Shown piece by piece: positions 24,864-33,208 of a stretch of DNA of 64,000 nucleotides. The stretch comes from Acidisoma silvae (GTDB taxonomy: Bacteria; Pseudomonadota; Alphaproteobacteria; Acetobacterales; Acetobacteraceae): contig NZ_JAESVB010000002.1 in the NCBI RefSeq assembly GCF_020618775.1, positions 620,001 to 684,000 of the forward strand. Reading direction: 5' to 3'. The notes under the pieces are model-generated. The model saw only the letters and a list, made by a program, of their open reading frames with translations. It was not told the origin of the DNA and made no database searches. How positions within the stretch are numbered: the stretch's first letter is position 1; each line of letters begins with the position of its first letter. Made by a program: the position numbers and the translations under genes.

Positions 24864-25408
24864 GCGTTTCAGGGGGGGGTGCCGTTTGTGCGCCCGGCCG
24901 AGGCCGGCTCCGGCAACTACCAACACCAAAGACCTAATTTTTAATCGATTTTCGATCACATTTGCGCCTCAAGGGCCCAAATGGCTAAGACTTTAGTAGA
25001 ATCCGTCACTAAAGCCGGATAGCTTGTCTTCGCGACTTGATCTGGTTCAACGACGAAGACTGCGGCGGGGAGGTTTTGCGGCCCTCCCCGCCTCTCTGGT
25101 TCAAGAGACGACGACTTACTTAGCCAGTGGCGCCGTTGCAGCGCGCCCAAAGTAATATCTGTTCGCTCCGTTATCGAGCCTCATTTGAGACTTTAAGACA
25201 GGTGGCGGTAACAAAATCGAAAGATTAGCCTCATTACCCCGTTTTGTTCGACGAAAAGCCATTTATCTGCCGATCGCGGACGGTTTCATGGTGGTTTCTG
25301 CGGGAATCTGGCAGGCGCCTGCCCTTGCCATGCAGCGGTTTACGCTGGCCCCGCTCTGGTCCAGAACACCGGACCGGCCCCGGGCCAAGTGATCGAGGGA
25401 TATAGGCT
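24864..25408. other. 545-base gene-poor gap with one strong hairpin
   Basis: I see no convincing gene here. The only frame of note, 24956-25150 on the minus strand (64 residues), has no recognisable homology or clear ribosome-binding site. At 25064-25092 a perfect 10-bp GC stem (GGCGGGGAGG/CCTCCCCGCC) is flanked by a 10-base direct repeat TCTGGTTCAA at 25041-25050 and 25095-25104. A small RNA or a structured leader for the next gene is possible. Confidence 0.4.
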
Positions 25409-25648
25409 GTGAGTAAAAGCATGGGGCGCAAAGCGCGCAGCGGTCCCGGCACGATCTATCTATTGGCCGGGCTTCTGACCTGGCCTGTGGTCACCGCCGT
25501 GATCTATTGGGGCGACCGCTTCACCAGCGACATGTCCGGTCTCGTCCAGCCAGGGCCCTCGATCAGCCTTATGGCTGCCGGCGGCTATTCGCTGCTTGTC
25601 TCCGCATTGATCATGATTGCCGGCTGGGCTCAGGCGTCGCGGCGCTAA
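25409..25648 (+). CDS. Small two-helix membrane protein
   Basis: This 79-residue protein starts at GTG with GAGGGA about 8 bases upstream. It has a basic N-terminus (SKSMGRKARS), then two hydrophobic segments, about residues 15-33 (IYLLAGLLTWPVVTAVIYW) and 52-72 (MAAGGYSLLVSALIMIAGW). I do not recognise the family, and the neighbourhood gives no functional hint. Composition and the ribosome-binding site support a real gene. Confidence 0.65.
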   Translation: MSKSMGRKARSGPGTIYLLAGLLTWPVVTAVIYWGDRFTSDMSGLVQPGPSISLMAAGGYSLLVSALIMIAGWAQASRR

Positions 25649-25756
25649 CCCTGCCGGAAAGCCCGCTTACACCGGCTGCACAACAAAAATATTGAGGACT
25701 CAAGCTGCCCGCGCCCTGGCGCAGCGCCGCGTAATCGGCGGGTGGCGGGTGGCGGG

Positions 25757-25846
25757 TGGCGGAGAGAGTGGGATTCGAACCCACGGTACGCTTTCACGCA
25801 CACACGCTTTCCAAGCGTGCGCCTTAAACCGCTCGGCCATCTCTCC
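25757..25846 (-). tRNA. tRNA-Ser (GGA anticodon)
   Basis: Read on the minus strand, the acceptor GGAGAGA pairs with TCTCTCC. The anticodon loop CTTGGAAAG has GGA. A long variable arm typical of class II tRNAs is present, the T arm has GGTTCGAATCC, and G73 plus CCA is encoded. The CCA lies inside a short tandem repeat (GGCGGGT, three copies on the plus strand) that begins at 25738. Confidence 0.95.
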
Positions 25847-25986
25847 AGCGGCGGTGGAGCGCTTCCTAGCCAGTCCGGACCGCCAGTGCAACACCCCCGC
25901 CGCACAATTCGGCTCAGCTTCGCGCGGGGCCGACCGTGCCCTGACGCAAGACTGCGAACCCAGCCCGCAAGGGCCGGGCCGAAGGG

Positions 25987-27792
25987 TCAGGCGTCGATCT
26001 TGAGCGCGGCCAGGAAGGCGCTTTGCGGGATTTCCACCTTGCCGAACTGCCGCATGCGCTTCTTGCCCTCTTTCTGCTTCTCCAGCAGCTTGCGCTTGCG
26101 GCTGATGTCGCCGCCATAGCATTTGGCGGTGACGTCCTTGGACAGCGCGCCGATCGTCTCACGCGCGATGATGCGGCCGCCGATCGCCGCCTGGATGGCG
26201 ATTTTGAAGAGCTGCTTCGGGATCAGGTCCTTCAGCTTGGCGCAGATGGCGCGGCCGCGGAACTCGGCCTGGGAGCGATGGGCGATGAAGCTCAGCGCGT
26301 CCACCGGGTCCTGATTGACCAGAATGGAGATGCGGACGAGGTCGCTCTCGGCATAGCTGTCCATGTGATAGTCGAAGCTGGCATAGCCCTTGGTGCTGGA
26401 CTTCAGCCGGTCATAGAAATCGAAGACCACTTCGTTCAGCGGCAGCTTATAGACCGCCATGGCGCGGGTGCCGACATAGGTCAGATCCTGCTGCTGGCCA
26501 CGACGCTCGTTGCACAGCGTCAGCACGGCGCCCAGGTGATCATCCGGCACCATGATGGTCGCGATGATCCAGGGCTCCTCGATATGATCGATGGTCATGA
26601 CATCGGGCATATCGGCCGGATTGTGCAGCTCGGTCATCGCGCCTTTGCTGTCATAGATATGATAGACGACCGAGGGGGCGGTCGCGATCAGGTCAAGGTC
26701 GAATTCGCGCGACAGCCGCTCCTGGATGATTTCCAGATGCAGCAGGCCCAGGAAGCCGCAGCGGAAGCCGAAGCCAAGCGCGGCCGAGCTTTCCGCCTCA
26801 TAATGGAAGCTGGCGTCGTTCAGCCGCAGCTTGCCCAAGGATTCGCGCAGCTTCTCGAAATCATCGGCGTCGACCGGGAAGAGGCCGCACCAGACGACGG
26901 GGATGGAGGGTTTGAAGCCTGCCAGGATCTCAGCGGCCGGACGGCGGTCGTCGGTGATGGTGTCACCCACATCGCAATCGGCGACCGTCTTGATGGCGGC
27001 ATTGATATAGCCCATCTCGCCCGGCCCAAGCTCGTCCACCGCCACCATCTTAGGATGGAAGACACCGACCTGATCGACGGTATGGACGGCGCCCTTGGCC
27101 ATCATGCGGATCTTCTGGCCACGGCGCAGCTTGCCGTCCTTGATGCGGACCAGAATGATGACGCCGAGATAGGCATCGTACCAGCTATCCACCAGCAGCG
27201 CCTTCAGCGGCGCATCCGGGTCGCCCTTCGGCGGCGGCAGGCGGGTGACGAGCGCTTCCAGCACGCCTTCGATATTGATGCCGGTCTTGGCGCTGATCAT
27301 GACGGCGTCCGACGCGTCGATGCCGATCACATCCTCGATCTGCTCCTTCACGCGGTCGGGCTCGGCCGCCGGCAGATCGATTTTGTTGAGGATCGGGACG
27401 ATCTCATGCCCGGCGTCGATCGCCTGATAGACATTGGCGAGCGTCTGCGCTTCCACGCCCTGGCTGGCATCGACGACGAGCAGGGAGCCCTCGCAGGCGG
27501 CAAGGCTGCGGCTCACCTCATACGCGAAGTCGACATGGCCGGGCGTGTCCATCAGGTTCAGGACATAGGTCAGCCCGTCATTGGCCTTGTAGTTCAGGCG
27601 CACGGTCTGCGCCTTGATGGTGATGCCGCGCTCCTTCTCCAGCTCCATGGTGTCGAGGACCTGTTCGGTCATCTCGCGCGCGGTCAGGCCGCCGGTCGCC
27701 TGAATCAGGCGGTCGGCCAGCGTCGACTTGCCATGGTCGATATGGGCGATGATGGAAAAATTGCGGATGAGGGAAAGCGGCGTGTCGGTCAT
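25987..27792 (-). CDS. lepA: Elongation factor 4 (LepA, back-translocating GTPase)
   Basis: LepA is a ribosome-associated GTPase. The 601-residue protein has G1 [10 protein letters not shown]3 DTPGHVDF and G4 NKIDLP, then EF-G-like domains. It ends with the LepA-specific C-terminal domain ([34 protein letters not shown]). ATG 27792 ([17 protein letters not shown]) gives the family length; a GTG nine bases upstream is less likely. It lies 96 bases downstream of the GGDEF gene on the same strand. Confidence 0.97.
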   Translation of the reverse strand: MTDTPLSLIRNFSIIAHIDHGKSTLADRLIQATGGLTAREMTEQVLDTMELEKERGITIKAQTVRLNYKANDGLTYVLNLMDTPGHVDFAYEVSRSLAACEGSLLVVDASQGVEAQTLANVYQAIDAGHEIVPILNKIDLPAAEPDRVKEQIEDVIGIDASDAVMISAKTGINIEGVLEALVTRLPPPKGDPDAPLKALLVDSWYDAYLGVIILVRIKDGKLRRGQKIRMMAKGAVHTVDQVGVFHPKMVAVDELGPGEMGYINAAIKTVADCDVGDTITDDRRPAAEILAGFKPSIPVVWCGLFPVDADDFEKLRESLGKLRLNDASFHYEAESSAALGFGFRCGFLGLLHLEIIQERLSREFDLDLIATAPSVVYHIYDSKGAMTELHNPADMPDVMTIDHIEEPWIIATIMVPDDHLGAVLTLCNERRGQQQDLTYVGTRAMAVYKLPLNEVVFDFYDRLKSSTKGYASFDYHMDSYAESDLVRISILVNQDPVDALSFIAHRSQAEFRGRAICAKLKDLIPKQLFKIAIQAAIGGRIIARETIGALSKDVTAKCYGGDISRKRKLLEKQKEGKKRMRQFGKVEIPQSAFLAALKIDA

Positions 27793-27888
27793 GCCCGTCA
27801 CATAAGGGAATGCTGAGCGGATGTCAGCCTGATTGCGCCGGGGATGGTTGCGATTCCGCTTTGTCCGGGATGCGGGGTCGGCCGAAGG

Positions 27889-29049
27889 TCACTCCGCCAC
27901 CTCGACCCGATTGCGGCCATTGGCTTTGGCACGGTAGAGCGCCTGGTCGGCGCGGGGCAGAAGCCTGTCCAATCCCTCGTCGCCCGCCGCGGCACTGGCC
28001 AGACCGATACTGATCGACACGGACATCGGCCGCCCTTCGCTTTCGGCCGTCATGCGCAGCACGGCAGCGCGCAGCCGTTCGGCCAAAGCCCAGGCTGCCG
28101 CCACGGCCATATCGGGCAGCAGCAGCACGAATTCCTCCCCGCCATAGCGGCCGATCAGGCCGGGATCGGCGATTTCCGCCTGCAGCGCCGCGGCCAGCGC
28201 TTTCAGGACGGCGTCGCCCCCGGCATGGCCGTAGGTATCGTTGATACGCTTGAAGTGATCGGCATCGACCATCAAGACGCTGACTGGCGCCGCCGCGGTT
28301 CTGGCCCGCGCCAGCGCCTGGGCGCCTTGATCCATGAAGGCCCGCCGGTTGAGCACGTCCGTCAGCGGATCGACCGTCGCCAGAGTCAAAAGCTGCCTTG
28401 CGTAGCCCGATACGTAACGCACCATTGGCCGGAAGATCGTCAGCGCCTCCATCAGCAAGGTCATCAGGATCACCAGTAAGGTGACGTCCTGCATATCGGC
28501 CAGTTCCGCCAATTGCTGGTCGCTGCGCCGCTGATGTGCCTGCACCACCTCGCCCAGGCCCAACACCAGAGGACCATCCGCGGCAGCGAACAGGTCCGCC
28601 AGCAGGGGCTTCAGGGTCGGGCTCCCAGGCGGCAGGGCCGCCACCTGCCGCGCGTCGGCGACATAGCGCTCGACCATGCCATGCACCGGGTTGTCCCCCG
28701 AGAAATACAGCGCATGCAGATCGCCCAGACGCGGCGCCATCAGGCCGAAGGCCCTATCCCCACGCAGCAGTTCATCATGCTGCTGGGCGAACTGGTCGAT
28801 CGTCTGCACCAGCAGAGGACGTATCGCCAGATCGCCATCGGCATATTGGGCGGCAAGGCTGGCGATACGCTGGGACAGCATCGGCTGCCGGTCGCTCAGG
28901 CTGATGATGGCTGCGGCGCCGCTCTGGGTGACCAGCACGCGCATCAAAACGATATGCGAGACGAGGGTCAGCCCGGCGACAATGGCCAAAGCCAGCAAAT
29001 AGGTCAGGGTCAGTCGTCGTTCGAGCGATACCGATAGGCGAGCAAACAT
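27889..29049 (-). CDS. Membrane diguanylate cyclase with PilJ-type sensor domain
   Basis: This 386-residue protein makes cyclic di-GMP. It begins with a membrane helix (LTLTYLLALAIVAGLTLVSHIVL). A periplasmic PilJ/NIT-like sensor with the signature LSDRQPMLSQRIA follows, then a second hydrophobic segment (DVTLLVILMTLLMEALTIF) and a C-terminal GGDEF domain with an intact GGEEF site (RYGGEEFVLLLP). No RxxD inhibitory site lies five residues before GGEEF, so product inhibition is probably absent. AGAGGGG precedes the chosen ATG by about 9 bases. Confidence 0.9.
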   Translation of the reverse strand: MFARLSVSLERRLTLTYLLALAIVAGLTLVSHIVLMRVLVTQSGAAAIISLSDRQPMLSQRIASLAAQYADGDLAIRPLLVQTIDQFAQQHDELLRGDRAFGLMAPRLGDLHALYFSGDNPVHGMVERYVADARQVAALPPGSPTLKPLLADLFAAADGPLVLGLGEVVQAHQRRSDQQLAELADMQDVTLLVILMTLLMEALTIFRPMVRYVSGYARQLLTLATVDPLTDVLNRRAFMDQGAQALARARTAAAPVSVLMVDADHFKRINDTYGHAGGDAVLKALAAALQAEIADPGLIGRYGGEEFVLLLPDMAVAAAWALAERLRAAVLRMTAESEGRPMSVSISIGLASAAAGDEGLDRLLPRADQALYRAKANGRNRVEVAE

Positions 29050-29257
29050 GAAGAACGGCCCCTCTGGTGCAAAGGCGCAGTTCATCGAAACGCGGCCCGA
29101 CGCAAGCACCGCCGCGCTCAATTTATCAATTAAACCGTTTTATGCACTCCCGGAGCCGCGCCGCTAAGAGGCAAGGCTGCTGCAACTTGCCGAAGCGCGT
29201 CTCACCTGCCATAGCCCCGCCCCTTATTCGCTTTCCCAACTGTACTGTTCTGACGCC

Positions 29258-30184
29258 ATGATGAAACGCCGCCAGCGCGGCCGCCCCTTGGATGGGTGGC
29301 TTATCCTCGACAAGCCGGAAGGCCCGACGAGCACCGATATGGTGAACAAGCTGAAACGGCTCTTTGACGCCCAAAAGGCCGGCCATGGCGGCACACTGGA
29401 CCCACTGGCGACCGGTCTGCTGCCCATCGCCTTCGGGGCCGCGACCAAAACCGTGCCCTATGTCATGGACGGCACCAAGCGCTATCAGTTCACCCTGCGC
29501 TTCGGGGAATCGCGGGATACGGACGATGCCCAGGGCGCCGTCACCGGCACCAGCGACGTCCGCCCGGACAATGCCGCGATCGAAGCGGCACTGCCCGCCT
29601 TCCGCGGCCTCATCATGCAGGTACCGCCGATCTATTCCGCCATCAAGGTCGCCGGCGAGCGCGCCTATGACATGGCGCGCGAAGGCCGCGCCCCGGTGCT
29701 GGAGCCGCGCCCGGCCCAGATCGACCGGTTCGAGCTGATCGACCGCCCGGATGCCGATACCGCGGTCTTCGAAGTGGAATCCGGCAAGGGCGTCTACATG
29801 CGCAGCCTGGCCCGCGACATCGCGCTGGCCTGCGGTTCCTTGGGCCATATCACCGTCCTGCGCCGCCTGCGGGTCGGCCCCTTTACGGAGGATATGGCGA
29901 TTTCCCTGGACAAATTGGAACAGGGGGAGGATACGGCCCCCATCTCTCCGGCGCTTCTGCTGCCGGTCGCGACCGCGCTGGCCGACATCCCGGCGCTGGC
30001 CTTGACCGAAAGCGAAGCCGTCAGTCTCGGACATGGACAGGCAATCAGCCTCGTCGATCTCATGGGGCGGATACCTGATGGCGCAGATCCCGCAGGCGGG
30101 ACCGTGCGTGCGATGGTGGGGAGCCGCGTGATCGGTTTATGCCGGCTCGAAGAGGGCTGGATGAAGCCCGAGCGCCTGCTGTAA
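29258..30184 (+). CDS. truB: tRNA pseudouridine(55) synthase TruB
   Basis: TruB makes pseudouridine 55 in the T loop of all elongator tRNAs. The 308-residue protein has KPEGPTSTDMVN, the catalytic aspartate in GHGGTLDPLATGLLP, RYQFTLRFGESRDTDD, and YMRSLARDIA. It heads a truB-rpsO-pnp cluster, the usual order in bacteria. Two adjacent ATG codons are possible starts. Confidence 0.97.
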   Translation: MMKRRQRGRPLDGWLILDKPEGPTSTDMVNKLKRLFDAQKAGHGGTLDPLATGLLPIAFGAATKTVPYVMDGTKRYQFTLRFGESRDTDDAQGAVTGTSDVRPDNAAIEAALPAFRGLIMQVPPIYSAIKVAGERAYDMAREGRAPVLEPRPAQIDRFELIDRPDADTAVFEVESGKGVYMRSLARDIALACGSLGHITVLRRLRVGPFTEDMAISLDKLEQGEDTAPISPALLLPVATALADIPALALTESEAVSLGHGQAISLVDLMGRIPDGADPAGGTVRAMVGSRVIGLCRLEEGWMKPERLL

Positions 30185-30206
30185 CCCCTTTTTATAGGAA
30201 CACACG

Positions 30207-30476
30207 ATGTCGATTACAGCCGAGAAGCGCTCGTCGCTTATCTCCGACTATGCCCGTGGCACCAATGACACCGGCAGCCCTGAAGTGCAGGTCGCGCTCA
30301 TCACCGACCGGATCGTCAGCCTCACCGAGCATCTCAAGATTCACGCGAAGGACTTCCATAGCCGTCGCGGTCTGCTGATGCTGGTCGGCCGCCGTCGCCG
30401 CCTGCTGGACTACCTGAAGCGGAATGATCACGAGCGTTACACGACGCTGATCGGCCGCCTCGGCCTGCGCCGCTAA
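30207..30476 (+). CDS. rpsO: 30S ribosomal protein S15
   Basis: This 89-residue primary 16S-binding protein is full length for the family. It has [33 protein letters not shown] and the C-terminal [13 protein letters not shown] stands about 8 bases before ATG. It lies 22 bases after truB and is followed by a long structured leader before pnp. Confidence 0.98.
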   Translation: MSITAEKRSSLISDYARGTNDTGSPEVQVALITDRIVSLTEHLKIHAKDFHSRRGLLMLVGRRRRLLDYLKRNDHERYTTLIGRLGLRR

Positions 30477-30813
30477 AGCGCAGTCTCTGCGATCACCTTC
30501 CGCCTTCGGGTGGAAGGTGCCCGCCCCGCTTCCCGGGGCCAAGACCAAGGGCCGCAGAAGCGGCGCTACCGGACGCCACGAACGGCGTAAGACAGACAGA
30601 GCCGCTGACGCGGCGGTACGGTGGAAAGGCAGACCCGGACAACCAAGGACGCAATCAGGACCAGACCGGCGTTTCCGGCCACATGGCCGGCGGATGCGTA
30701 TAAACGCATTCCGCTCCCCATGCCGCCCGAGACGCCGAAATCCTGATTCCAGCCGATCCCGGTCCGCTCTCCGTCCTGCCGTCTCCTCCGGCTCGCACGG
30801 AAAGGATGATTGA
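30477..30813 (+). promoter_or_regulatory. Structured rpsO-pnp intergenic leader
   Basis: This 337-base region has no gene but several hairpins. One at 30495-30518 is a 10-bp stem ACCTTCCGCC/GGTGGAAGGT closed by a TTCG tetraloop. Another at 30675-30690 is a perfect 7-bp stem CCGGCCA/TGGCCGG. A third at about 30694-30709 has ATGCGT/ACGCAT arms. In E. coli this interval carries a promoter and an RNase III-cut stem through which PNPase represses itself; the same role here is inference. The first hairpin may also attenuate rpsO transcription. Confidence 0.55.
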
Positions 30814-32955
30814 ATGTTCAACTACTTCCGCAAGGAAATCGAATGGGGCGGCCGTCCCCTGATCCTGGAAACGGGCAAGATCGCCCGCCAGGCCGACGGC
30901 GCCGTGATGATCACCTATGGCGATACCATCGTGCTCTGCACGGCGGTCGGCGCCAAGACCGTGAAGCCGGGCCAGGACTTCTTCCCGCTCACCGTCAACT
31001 ACCAGGAAAAGGCCTTCGCGGCCGGCAAGATTCCGGGTGGCTTCTTCAAGCGTGAAGGCCGCCCGAACGAGAACGAGACGCTGGTCAGCCGCCTGATCGA
31101 CCGTCCGATCCGCCCGCTGTTTCCGGAAGGCTTCCGTAATGAAGTCCAGATCGTCGCGACCGTCCTGTCCCACGATCTCGAGAACGATCCCGATATCGTC
31201 TCCCTGATCGGCTGCTCGGCCGCGCTGACGATTTCCGGCATTCCCTTCTTCGGCCCGGTCGGCGCCGCCCGCGTCGCCCGCATCAACGGCGAATTCGTCC
31301 TCAACCCGACCACCGCGCAGACGGAAGAGAGCGATCTTGACCTCGTCGTCGCCGGCACCGCCGAAGGCGTGCTGATGGTCGAGAGCGAGGCGAAAGAGCT
31401 GTCCGAAGAGATCATGCTCGACGCCGTCACCTTCGGCCACACCGCCTTCCAGGCCGTGATCAATGCGATCATCGAACTCGCCGAACATGCGGCGAAGGAG
31501 CCCTGGGCTCTGCCGGAAGCGTCCGAGGAAGAGAAGGCGCTGCGCGCCCGCGTCGATGCCCTGGCCCGCACCAGCATCGCCGCCGCTTACGGCGAGAAGG
31601 CCAAGGCTGCTCGCTATGAAAAGGTCGGCGCCGCCAAGAAGGCCGCCGCCGCCGCGCTGACGGCTGAAGGCCTGAATGCCGACGCCGCCCGCGGCCTGTT
31701 CAAGGACCTCGAAGCCGATATCGTCCGCAACAGCATCCTCGACAACGGCATCCGCATCGACGGCCGCGACACCCGCACGGTCCGCCCGATCGTCGCCGAA
31801 GTCGGCGTTCTGCCGCGCGCCCATGGTTCCGCGCTGTTTACCCGTGGCGAGACCCAGGCGCTCTGCGTTGCCACCCTCGGCACCGCGCAGGACGAACAGG
31901 TGATCGACGCGCTCGACGGCGAATACCGCGAGCATTTCATGCTGCATTACAACTTCCCTCCCTACTCGGTTGGTGAAGCCGGCCGCATGGGCTCCCCGGG
32001 CCGCCGCGAAATCGGCCATGGCAAGCTGGCCTGGCGCGCCATCCACCCGCTGCTGCCGGGCAAGGACAAGTTCCCGTACACTTTGCGCGTGGTCTCCGAG
32101 ATCACCGAAAGCAACGGCTCGTCCTCCATGGCGACCGTCTGCGGCACCTCCCTGTCGCTGATGGATGCCGGCGTTCCGCTGACCCGTCCCGTGGCCGGTA
32201 TCGCCATGGGCCTGATCAAGGAAGATCGCGGTTTCGCGGTGCTGTCCGACATCCTGGGCGACGAAGATCACCTCGGTGACATGGACTTCAAGGTGGCCGG
32301 CACCGAAGAAGGCGTGACCAGCCTGCAGATGGACATCAAGATCACCTCCATCACGCCCGAGATCATGAAGATCGCTCTGGAGCAGGCCCGCGAAGGCCGT
32401 ATCCACATCCTGGGCGAGATGGCCAAAGCGCTGACCGGTGCCCGTGGCGGCGTGGCGGCAACCGCCCCGCGCATCACGATCATCAATGTGCCGAAGGAAA
32501 AGATCCGCGAAGTCATCGGCCAGGGCGGCAAGGTCATCCGTGACATTGTCGAGCAGACGGGCTGCAAGATCGACATCGAGGACGACGGCACGATCAAGAT
32601 CGCGTCCACCAGCGAAGAGAAGACCCAGGCGGCGATCGACCGGATCACCGGCATCGTGGCCGAGGCCGAGATCGGCAAGATCTACAACGGCAAGGTCGTG
32701 AAGGTCGCCGATTTCGGCGCTTTCGTGAACTTCCTGGGCGCCAAGGACGGTCTGGTTCATATCAGCGAACTCGCCGCCACCCGCGTCAACAAGACCGCCG
32801 ATATCGTCACCCAGGGCGATGCCGTGAAGGTTAAGGTCATCGGCTTCGACGACCGCGGCAAGGTGAAGCTCTCGATGCGCGTCGTCGATCAGGCGACCGG
32901 CGAAGACATCGGCGACAAGGTCGGTTCCAAGGGCGGCAGCCGCCGCGAAGACTGA
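30814..32955 (+). CDS. pnp: Polyribonucleotide nucleotidyltransferase (PNPase)
   Basis: PNPase degrades RNA 3' to 5' by phosphorolysis in the degradosome. The 713-residue protein has two RNase PH domains (first with [20 protein letters not shown], second with [23 protein letters not shown]). These are followed by a KH domain ([15 protein letters not shown]) and an S1 domain ([20 protein letters not shown]). AAGGA lies 8 bases before ATG. A terminator follows. Confidence 0.98.
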   Translation: MFNYFRKEIEWGGRPLILETGKIARQADGAVMITYGDTIVLCTAVGAKTVKPGQDFFPLTVNYQEKAFAAGKIPGGFFKREGRPNENETLVSRLIDRPIRPLFPEGFRNEVQIVATVLSHDLENDPDIVSLIGCSAALTISGIPFFGPVGAARVARINGEFVLNPTTAQTEESDLDLVVAGTAEGVLMVESEAKELSEEIMLDAVTFGHTAFQAVINAIIELAEHAAKEPWALPEASEEEKALRARVDALARTSIAAAYGEKAKAARYEKVGAAKKAAAAALTAEGLNADAARGLFKDLEADIVRNSILDNGIRIDGRDTRTVRPIVAEVGVLPRAHGSALFTRGETQALCVATLGTAQDEQVIDALDGEYREHFMLHYNFPPYSVGEAGRMGSPGRREIGHGKLAWRAIHPLLPGKDKFPYTLRVVSEITESNGSSSMATVCGTSLSLMDAGVPLTRPVAGIAMGLIKEDRGFAVLSDILGDEDHLGDMDFKVAGTEEGVTSLQMDIKITSITPEIMKIALEQAREGRIHILGEMAKALTGARGGVAATAPRITIINVPKEKIREVIGQGGKVIRDIVEQTGCKIDIEDDGTIKIASTSEEKTQAAIDRITGIVAEAEIGKIYNGKVVKVADFGAFVNFLGAKDGLVHISELAATRVNKTADIVTQGDAVKVKVIGFDDRGKVKLSMRVVDQATGEDIGDKVGSKGGSRRED

Positions 32956-32998
32956 TTTTCCTGTCCAGGCCGGTTCGCTGGCCTGGGACTGAACGAAG

Positions 32999-33046
32999 CG
33001 CCGCTCCGCCACCCGTCACCGGGCGGCGCGAGCGGCGTTTTCGTTT
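32999..33046 (+). terminator. Rho-independent terminator downstream of pnp
   Basis: The outer arms CGCCGCTC and GAGCGGCG enclose a second GC-rich inner stem and are followed by TTTTCGTTT. A weaker hairpin (TCCAGGCC/GGCCTGGGA) lies between it and the stop codon. Confidence 0.75.
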
Positions 33047-33086
33047 AACCCGCAGCCTGCCGCAACAAGCCGCCGACCTTGCTCCA

Positions 33087-33115
33087 ATCAGGATTTTAGG
33101 GCATAAAATCCTGAT
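33087..33115. promoter_or_regulatory. Perfect 12-bp palindrome upstream of gyrA
   Basis: ATCAGGATTTTA and TAAAATCCTGAT flank the five-base centre GGGCA. The repeat lies 93 bases before the gyrA start and beyond the pnp terminator. It is AT-rich compared with its surroundings, which suits a binding site for a dimeric regulator; a hairpin in the gyrA leader is the alternative. Confidence 0.55.
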
Positions 33116-33208
33116 GTCTTCCCGTCTGCAACGGCGATAGATCCCCGCGCGGGTCACCTTTTCGACCTGCCTCCCCCGCTCGCCTGTTGAGCAGCTCCGA
33201 GAGACCCG

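Noticed and set aside
24956-25150. A 64-codon minus-strand frame in the gap before the small membrane protein
   Set aside because: No ribosome-binding site or homology can be seen, and the GC hairpin sits inside it. I leave it as a possible but unsupported gene.
26023-27816. A 597-codon plus-strand frame opposite lepA
   Set aside because: LepA has all its GTPase motifs on the minus strand; the opposite frame is a composition artefact.
30655-33012. A 785-codon minus-strand frame opposite pnp
   Set aside because: PNPase is unmistakable on the plus strand. The antisense product has no family features and arises from codon bias.
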